48,349 nucleotides of DNA from Saprospiraceae bacterium. Its GTDB lineage: Bacteria > Bacteroidota > Bacteroidia > Chitinophagales > Saprospiraceae. Positions 42,773 through 48,349 of the stretch are shown here, one piece after another. The number at the start of each line of letters is the position of its first letter. The first letter of the stretch is position 1. Position numbers and translations under genes: made by a program. The notes below the pieces were generated by a model. It was not told the DNA's origin and made no database searches. It was given only the letters and a program-made list of their open reading frames with translations. The stretch lies in assembly GCA_022448955.1 (NCBI GenBank), contig JAKVCU010000014.1:1-48349 (forward strand), read 5' to 3'.

Positions 42773-42826
42773 TAGAGTGGAAAAAATAATCTTCCATGCC
42801 ATTGCAGAACATTCCAATTTCGGATT

Positions 42827-45800
42827 ATGAGAATTTTAATTATTGCTGTCTTATTTTTAAGTTCTTCTCTTAGCCTCCTAGCTGATGTTACATTAAGAAC
42901 TTCTAGCACACACGGTCTTCCTGGAGATACGGTGCAGATTGATGTTAGCGTAGATGGATTTTATAATATTGTTGGTTTTCAAGGAAGTATCAATTACGAT
43001 CCTACAATATTGGAGTTTGTATCGGTTAGCAATTTTGGACTACCTGGTTTGAATGAAAATGTAATGGGCTTGCCTGGTAGTGGTACAAATGCAGGCATTA
43101 TAAGTTATGCATGGACAGACCCAACATTATACGGATTAACACTTATAGGTGAAAATGTTATCTTTTCCATCTTCCTAAAAGTAATCGGGGAGGAAGGACA
43201 ACAGTCTTTTATTGAATTCTCCAATACTCCAACTACTGTACAGATTATAGATGAAAATACTAATCTACTTAATTATGAAATAGAAAATGGCTTTGTTTGT
43301 GTGTCTGCTACACCTGATTGTTTAACATCAAATAACACTGAAGAATGTGATGAAATTGACATCCAAGTCAATAACATCATTGCAGATTTTGGAACAAGTT
43401 TAAATGATTCATCGGATGATACTTTCTATGCAGATATATTTGTCAGCGGCAACCACAATTGTGGTTGGACTGCCGATGATGCCAGCCAGTCCTCTGGTTT
43501 TCTAAACGAGTGGATTACAGTAGGTCCATTCCTCATTAGCGAAGGAGATGTGAGCTTTGAAATTACACCAAATGGCTACAGTAACTGTTCTGAGACCATT
43601 ATCATCACAGCTCCCTTAAATGCAGCGCCACTATGTGATATTGTTGTTCAAATTCTTAATACTTATCAAGATGATAATGGTACTCCAATGACTGGGATAG
43701 ATGATTTATGGAGTACAGATTTACTCATACTCATTGGAGATAATAATAATCAAACATGGTCAGCCAAAGATCAGTACGGTAATACATATAATGGTAGTTC
43801 AGGACAACAAGTAACATTTGGGCCATATCCAATCACCGAAGATTTAACGCTAACTATTGAAGATAACCTATACGGCGCTGAATGCTCCGAAGCCATACAA
43901 ATCAACTCCCCAGGCTATGAAAACAGCCAACCTATTCTAACAGCAGAAAAGGAAGGCCCTAATGGCGATCGCTGCATCGATATCCGCGCAGCAGGTTTTA
44001 CGGAAGTGAATTCCTTTAGCTTTGATGCCTATTGGGGCTATAACTTAGGTTCTGATATTAGCATACAGAGTAATTATTTGACAACTGATGATTATACCCT
44101 TTCTGCTACAGATATGTCCGTCAATTGGACAAGTGATGGTACCCCATTCAACTTATCGGATGACGAAATATTGCTCTCCATTTGCTTTAATGATACAGAT
44201 ATAAATTGTGGTGATATTTTACTGAACAATGGCACCTTTGATTCCAATACGCCTAGTTATTTACTGGTATTTAAGGATGGTAATTTAACAACTACTCCCG
44301 CGAGCATAAGCGTTCCAAGCGTACAAATTTGCGAAAGCGAACAGGTACAACTAAGTATACCTAGTCAGTACTTAACCAACTACGATGAAATCAAATGGAC
44401 ACCTAATACAGGTTTATCATGTGACGATTGTCCAACGCCTGTTTTAACTCCTGTGGAAAGTGTTACTTATTCTTTATTCCTTAGTTCAAGTGACTCCTGT
44501 GATATCTACTTGGATTATGAAATTGAGGTGATTGCCCCATTTGAAATTGATTATACTGTAGAGCATGTCAATTGTGATGGTTCTAATTTAGGCAGCATTG
44601 ATATTGAAGTTCCAGGTAATGCTATCAATTACTCCTATTTGTGGAGCAATGGCATATCTAATCCTGACATTAATGGATTATCTCCAGGTATTTATAGCCT
44701 TACAGTAACGAATGAATTGGGCTGTAGCCAAACATTAGAGGTTGAAGTACTACAAAAAAGTCTTAGCGTTCAAGTAGAAGAGATTATTCCTGAATCATGT
44801 GATGGTGCTGCGGATGGTCAGATTAGTGTTGATGTTAATGGTGGTAGCGAAAACTATGAGTTTGCATGGTCTAATGGAAGTACATTCCCTTATACTGTGA
44901 ATGATTTAATTAGTGCGTTCTATGGACTTACAGTGACTGATCAAGATTTAAATTGTGAAACAAGCATTCCACTCGTTGATTTGCCGCAAGGCCTAATTAT
45001 TGGCTTGTCTAACGATACAGTCATCTGTGCTGGTAGCTGCATGCAGCTATTTGTAGATGCTCCGAATGCGGATAGCTACAATTGGAATTCCGTCGTTCCA
45101 TTAAGTTGTGATACTTGTCCAAGTCCTGTCCTTTTAGAAACTTTCGACTCAGATAATTACCTATTGACGGTTCAGACAGACGAAGGCTGTGAAGAGCAGG
45201 TTGAAGTGTATGTAGATGTAAGAAATTACCTAGATTTTGGACTCCTGCCTTTCTCTAATGGACCTATTTGCGAAGGCGAAGAGTTAATCCTAGATGCTCA
45301 TGTAATTAATGCCCAGCATTATACTTGGACATTCCCTGATGGAAATGTCAATTCAGACGGACCAATTCTTACTATTCCTAATGCCACGCCTGAAATGAGT
45401 GGTACGTATAGCATTGACATCATCGATGATATTGGTTGTGAAACGGGTGCTTCTTTCGATGTGGAGGTGATTCCTGCTTTATCCTTGGATATTCAACTTA
45501 CGGAGTACCCTTGTAATACAGAATGTGACGCAGAGCTAACGCTATTTGTCAATGGCGGAACAGCACCTTATACTTTCCTTTGGAGTAATGGTGTAACGGA
45601 GGTAGTGAACAGCGATCTTTGTAGTGGCACTTATTTTGTTACGGTTATGGATGCTAGCGGAGCTTGCGAAGCAGTGATAAGTGGAGAAGTGCCTGTACCA
45701 ATACCACCAGAATGGCCATTATTGGAAGTCATTCAACCTGATTGTGAAGGGGATGTTGCAAAGCTAATAATCACTCCTCCCTCAGATGCAGATATACTTT

Positions 45801-47719
45801 TATATTACTGCGACAGTGATGATCCTCAACCAATTCCAGGTTATTTAGATTGGGAAATGTTTAGAGATAGCTGTGGAGAATTATTCTTTGTGGATGAAAA
45901 TGGTTGTTCTTTCACAGTACCCATTCCAGATATCGATGTGATTGAGCCTAATCCAATTGTGATCACCATTAATGAAGTTATCCCCAGTGAGTGTGATCAA
46001 CCAACGGGAAGTATTAGTTTGGAGGTAAGCGGAGGTTCGCCTCCTTATATTTTCCAATGGAGTGATCCTAGTATCAATACGAATGGGACTATTGAAGATC
46101 TTTACGCTGGTTTATACCAAGTATCGGTTACTGATGTTAATAATTGTACCCAAGAAATTACAGTAGAAGTACCAGATAACGATATCGTCAGTATTTCTGC
46201 TAGTACTGAAATATGTGAAGGCCAAACCACACAACTTTCTGCAAATATCCCAACAGATGATATCATAGCCATTTCCTGGCAGCCTACTACAGGCCTAAAT
46301 GATCCAACTAGCCCTGCACCTTTAGCATCTCCAAGCGAAACGACCGCTTATACCGTGTATGTAACAGATAGCGGTGGCTGTATTAGTACTGCAAGTACGA
46401 CCGTATACGTTTTGCCAGAGGCATGCATATTTAGCGAAAGCGTAACGATACAGGTAGGCGAAACAGGATTCTGGTGCGATATGACTGCAGGACCACTTGG
46501 TTTTGAAGTCACTCAAATCTTGTGTGAACCTAATAACGGCCACATTTCTTACGATGCGGGTATACTTCCGGCAAGTTGTATGAGTTATACTGGAGAAAGT
46601 GTGGGGCAAGATACGCTGTGCTTTGAAGTGTGCCAACCAGGAGGTACCTTCTGTTTGGAGTATCAATTTTATATTACTGTTGAGAATTCATGGGTATGGC
46701 CAGGCGATACCGATACGAATGGAATAGTTAATAATTTTGATATTCTAAATATTGGCTTGGGTATTGATAGTATGGGGCCTATTCGGCCAAATGCAACTAT
46801 TAACTGGTCTGGACAGCCGGGACCAGATTGGGTACAACAGACAACCCTTGGATTAGTTAATTATAAGCATATTGATACAGATGGAAACGGAGTAATTGAA
46901 GAGATTGACACCAATGCCATCGTTCTAAACTGGGGCGAAACATACAATTTTGCACCGCAAGAAGAAACAGAAAATCTAAATCCTGATTTAGACCCTGTAC
47001 CTTTTTTCCTCAAACCAGATACCCTTATTGAAGGACAAACCTTCAACCTCCCAATCATACTTGGGGAAATGGACCATCCGGCAGAAGATGTATATGGGTT
47101 AGCCTTCAGCTTAGAATATGATCCTGACCTCATTGAGGATGGGACTGCTAGAGTCGTATTAAATGATTCATGGTTAGGGGATTTAAATGCGGATATGATT
47201 TTCATTCAGAAAAACTTCGATTCAGAAGGTAGAATGGATGTAGGTATTACGAGAATTGATGGTCAAAATATGGATGGGTTTGGAGCTATAGGTGTTTTTA
47301 ATATCACTATTGAAGATGACATCCTACTTTGGGGTGGAAATGAAGAACAGAGAATGAATAACCTACAAGCAATATTTAAAATTTCAAATGTTAGAATCAT
47401 TTCATTTCAAGAAGAAGAGCTTAATGTATTTACCAATCCAACAGAAGCTGAAGTGGTGACTTCCACAAACGAAATTACTTTAAAAAACAGCTTAAAAATA
47501 TATCCAAATCCAACAACTGATTTGATTTATATAAACAGCGCTACTCAAACTTTAGATATGGTAAGCCTACGCGATTGGAATGGGAAGTTGCTAAAACAGC
47601 AATTCCCTCAGCAATTGCACACACAAATGACTACCAATGAACTTCCTGCAGGTGTTTATCTTCTCCAAATTCAATCTGGAGATAAGATGACTAGCAAGAG
47701 AGTTACGATTGTTCGCTAA
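42827..47719 (+). CDS. T9SS-secreted protein with cohesin-like, SprB and dockerin-like modules
   Basis: 1630 residues. Order: signal peptide (1-18); a cohesin-type domain (about 20-155, GDTVQIDVSVDGFYNIVGFQ, INYDPTILEF); two Cys-containing sandwich modules; a second cohesin-like region (about 370-490, ILLSICFNDTDINCGDILL); Ig-like modules with CDDCPTPVL; four or more SprB repeats (about 580-1110, typically NGGTAPYTFLWSNG); a dockerin-like pair of EF loops (about 1293-1365, DTDTNGIVNNFD and DTDGNGVIEEID); a third cohesin-like region (about 1380-1525, LAFSLEYDPDLI); and a type A T9SS domain (about 1555-1630, LKIYPNPTTDLIYI, ending KRVTIVR). The protein should be exported and anchored at the surface. 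Cohesin and dockerin modules on the same chain allow self-assembly in principle. No catalytic domain is seen. A strong terminator follows. Confidence 0.87.
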   Translation: MRILIIAVLFLSSSLSLLADVTLRTSSTHGLPGDTVQIDVSVDGFYNIVGFQGSINYDPTILEFVSVSNFGLPGLNENVMGLPGSGTNAGIISYAWTDPTLYGLTLIGENVIFSIFLKVIGEEGQQSFIEFSNTPTTVQIIDENTNLLNYEIENGFVCVSATPDCLTSNNTEECDEIDIQVNNIIADFGTSLNDSSDDTFYADIFVSGNHNCGWTADDASQSSGFLNEWITVGPFLISEGDVSFEITPNGYSNCSETIIITAPLNAAPLCDIVVQILNTYQDDNGTPMTGIDDLWSTDLLILIGDNNNQTWSAKDQYGNTYNGSSGQQVTFGPYPITEDLTLTIEDNLYGAECSEAIQINSPGYENSQPILTAEKEGPNGDRCIDIRAAGFTEVNSFSFDAYWGYNLGSDISIQSNYLTTDDYTLSATDMSVNWTSDGTPFNLSDDEILLSICFNDTDINCGDILLNNGTFDSNTPSYLLVFKDGNLTTTPASISVPSVQICESEQVQLSIPSQYLTNYDEIKWTPNTGLSCDDCPTPVLTPVESVTYSLFLSSSDSCDIYLDYEIEVIAPFEIDYTVEHVNCDGSNLGSIDIEVPGNAINYSYLWSNGISNPDINGLSPGIYSLTVTNELGCSQTLEVEVLQKSLSVQVEEIIPESCDGAADGQISVDVNGGSENYEFAWSNGSTFPYTVNDLISAFYGLTVTDQDLNCETSIPLVDLPQGLIIGLSNDTVICAGSCMQLFVDAPNADSYNWNSVVPLSCDTCPSPVLLETFDSDNYLLTVQTDEGCEEQVEVYVDVRNYLDFGLLPFSNGPICEGEELILDAHVINAQHYTWTFPDGNVNSDGPILTIPNATPEMSGTYSIDIIDDIGCETGASFDVEVIPALSLDIQLTEYPCNTECDAELTLFVNGGTAPYTFLWSNGVTEVVNSDLCSGTYFVTVMDASGACEAVISGEVPVPIPPEWPLLEVIQPDCEGDVAKLIITPPSDADILLYYCDSDDPQPIPGYLDWEMFRDSCGELFFVDENGCSFTVPIPDIDVIEPNPIVITINEVIPSECDQPTGSISLEVSGGSPPYIFQWSDPSINTNGTIEDLYAGLYQVSVTDVNNCTQEITVEVPDNDIVSISASTEICEGQTTQLSANIPTDDIIAISWQPTTGLNDPTSPAPLASPSETTAYTVYVTDSGGCISTASTTVYVLPEACIFSESVTIQVGETGFWCDMTAGPLGFEVTQILCEPNNGHISYDAGILPASCMSYTGESVGQDTLCFEVCQPGGTFCLEYQFYITVENSWVWPGDTDTNGIVNNFDILNIGLGIDSMGPIRPNATINWSGQPGPDWVQQTTLGLVNYKHIDTDGNGVIEEIDTNAIVLNWGETYNFAPQEETENLNPDLDPVPFFLKPDTLIEGQTFNLPIILGEMDHPAEDVYGLAFSLEYDPDLIEDGTARVVLNDSWLGDLNADMIFIQKNFDSEGRMDVGITRIDGQNMDGFGAIGVFNITIEDDILLWGGNEEQRMNNLQAIFKISNVRIISFQEEELNVFTNPTEAEVVTSTNEITLKNSLKIYPNPTTDLIYINSATQTLDMVSLRDWNGKLLKQQFPQQLHTQMTTNELPAGVYLLQIQSGDKMTSKRVTIVR

Positions 47720-48113
47720 AATTTCCTTCCCAATATATTATTTCAAGAGGGTGCTGCCATTGGTAGCACCCTTTTTTATTGTTTAGGAAAAATATTACTC
47801 GATCACATGCTAGTGATAAAGTAGAAAAAATATATATTGTAATTTTAATTAAGCGGCTAGTCAAAGTTGCTTGTATAATAAAATTCAGCCAGAAGCTAGC
47901 AGCTTCTATTTTAACTGCTTAATTTTCAAACCATAGTGCAACCTTTGAAAAGTGTTTCATTATTGTATGTTCTTTTCAGTAATTCCTTACTAAGAAGGCA
48001 GTACATTCTCATTTGATATAGACACTTTCATTTAAAAACTTGATATGCTTGGCTGCATATTGAATCTTGATATACCTTATTTTAATAAAGCAATAACTAA
48101 AACAGCTTCCAAC
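47720..48113. other. Intergenic region after the cohesin-like gene
   Basis: About 390 bases. A strong terminator lies at the left; a small GAAGCT-AGC-AGCTTC palindrome is at 47892-47906. The rest is AT-rich, with no clear promoter for the next gene and no coding frame. Confidence 0.5.
47749..47777 (+). terminator. Rho-independent terminator
   Basis: GGGTGCTGCC (47749-47758), a 3-base loop, GGTAGCACCC (47762-47771), then six Ts. This is a textbook terminator 30 bases past the stop of the 1630-residue protein gene. Confidence 0.92.
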
Positions 48114-48349
48114 ATGAAAAACCTATCTATCCTACTTTGGCTCATTATTCCTTCTTTCGCATTTAGCCAAAATCCTTTTGATGAGTGTTCTGAAGCAATT
48201 GAACTAACATTAGAAGCTCCTTCTGATTGCCCTAGTTTCTTACCAGCAATCACCTCCTTATCCATTGATAATATTGGTGCCACTGATAGTGACCCCAATC
48301 CCATTTTTAGCAACTGTAATTTTAATAATCCTTGCGCAGATGTCTGGAT
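48114..48349 (+). CDS. 5' end of an exported protein, probably T9SS cargo
   Basis: The plus-strand frame opens at ATG 48114 and runs off the window after 78 codons. It begins with a signal peptide (MKNLSILLWLIIPSFAFSQ) and continues NPFDECSEAIELTLEA, then spaced cysteines (SDCPSF, FSNCNF, NNPCADVW). The D.C..A..L start and the C.....DVW end resemble the first domain of many Saprospiria secreted proteins that finish with T9SS domains. The minus-strand frame over the same bases (48077-48313) lacks any such features and is rejected. Function is unknown because the rest is outside the window. Confidence 0.8.
   Translation, partial: MKNLSILLWLIIPSFAFSQNPFDECSEAIELTLEAPSDCPSFLPAITSLSIDNIGATDSDPNPIFSNCNFNNPCADVW

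Noticed and set aside
48077-48313. 78-codon minus-strand frame at the right edge
   Set aside because: The plus strand has a signal peptide and spaced cysteines over the same bases; the minus frame has no features.

Overview
This window comes from an AT-rich chromosome of a Bacteroidota bacterium, most likely a member of the Saprospiria (Lewinella/Haliscomenobacter/Saprospira type). The evidence is: type IX secretion (T9SS) sorting domains of both type A and type B; SprB and PKD/Ig-like repeats; many carboxypeptidase-D regulatory-like (CarboxypepD_reg) domains; a TonB-dependent receptor; promoters resembling the Bacteroidota form TTG-N(17-20)-TAnnTTTG; almost no Shine-Dalgarno sequences; and a Planctomycete-type cytochrome/DUF1549/DUF1553/DUF1501 gene set also found in Saprospiria. 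No tRNA, rRNA, CRISPR array, prophage or complete insertion sequence was seen. The lineage is an inference.

Layout. (1) 1-147 is the 3' end of a T9SS cargo gene. (2) 545-6425 is an envelope-signalling locus. An ECF sigma factor is followed by a membrane anti-sigma-like protein with CarboxypepD and TonB-C domains. Divergent from these lie a vWA protein with a TonB-receptor-like head and two small CarboxypepD proteins. (3) 6420-8936 holds a class C beta-lactamase-fold serine hydrolase and an unrecognised exported protein with an HExxxH motif. (4) 9530-12539 holds a TonB-dependent receptor and a DsbD-gamma-like thioredoxin whose CxxC has become CxxN. (5) 12653-20754 is a five-gene minus-strand block: PSCyt1-DUF1549-DUF1553, DUF1501 (Tat), a beta-propeller, a chitobiase-C/discoidin-like protein, and a DUF2231 membrane cytochrome c that carries LRRs and the same discoidin-like tail. 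All five appear exported or membrane-bound. (6) 21165-27589 is a housekeeping mix: VOC protein, Sfp-type phosphopantetheinyl transferase, WD40 protein, a CotH-kinase-like exported protein, glycogen branching enzyme and a DUF2214 membrane protein. (7) 27704-35695 encodes a 2663-residue T9SS adhesin-like protein: L-type lectin head, 26 Ig/PKD-like repeats of about 84 residues, one SprB repeat and a type B C-terminal domain. (8) 35795-36614 is a breakpoint where the 3' end of an mscS gene meets the 3' end of an ompA-like gene head to head, followed by about 1 kb of palindrome-rich non-coding DNA. (9) 37606-42642 holds the second CotH-like paralogue, a stand-alone CBM48 protein, a CAT-fold acetyltransferase, an M20 amidohydrolase and a large helical protein. 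(10) 42827-47719 encodes a 1630-residue T9SS protein combining cohesin-like and dockerin-like modules. The window ends inside another exported protein that starts at 48114.

How the parts may connect. Much of the window serves the cell surface: secreted giant proteins, sensing and uptake through TonB, and an exported cytochrome module. The most unusual association is that both CotH-kinase-like paralogues sit beside a gene carrying a CBM48 glycogen-binding domain (glgB, and the stand-alone CBM48 gene). The upstream regions of those two CBM48 genes share a TTAGTGT...ACAC inverted repeat near the predicted core promoter.
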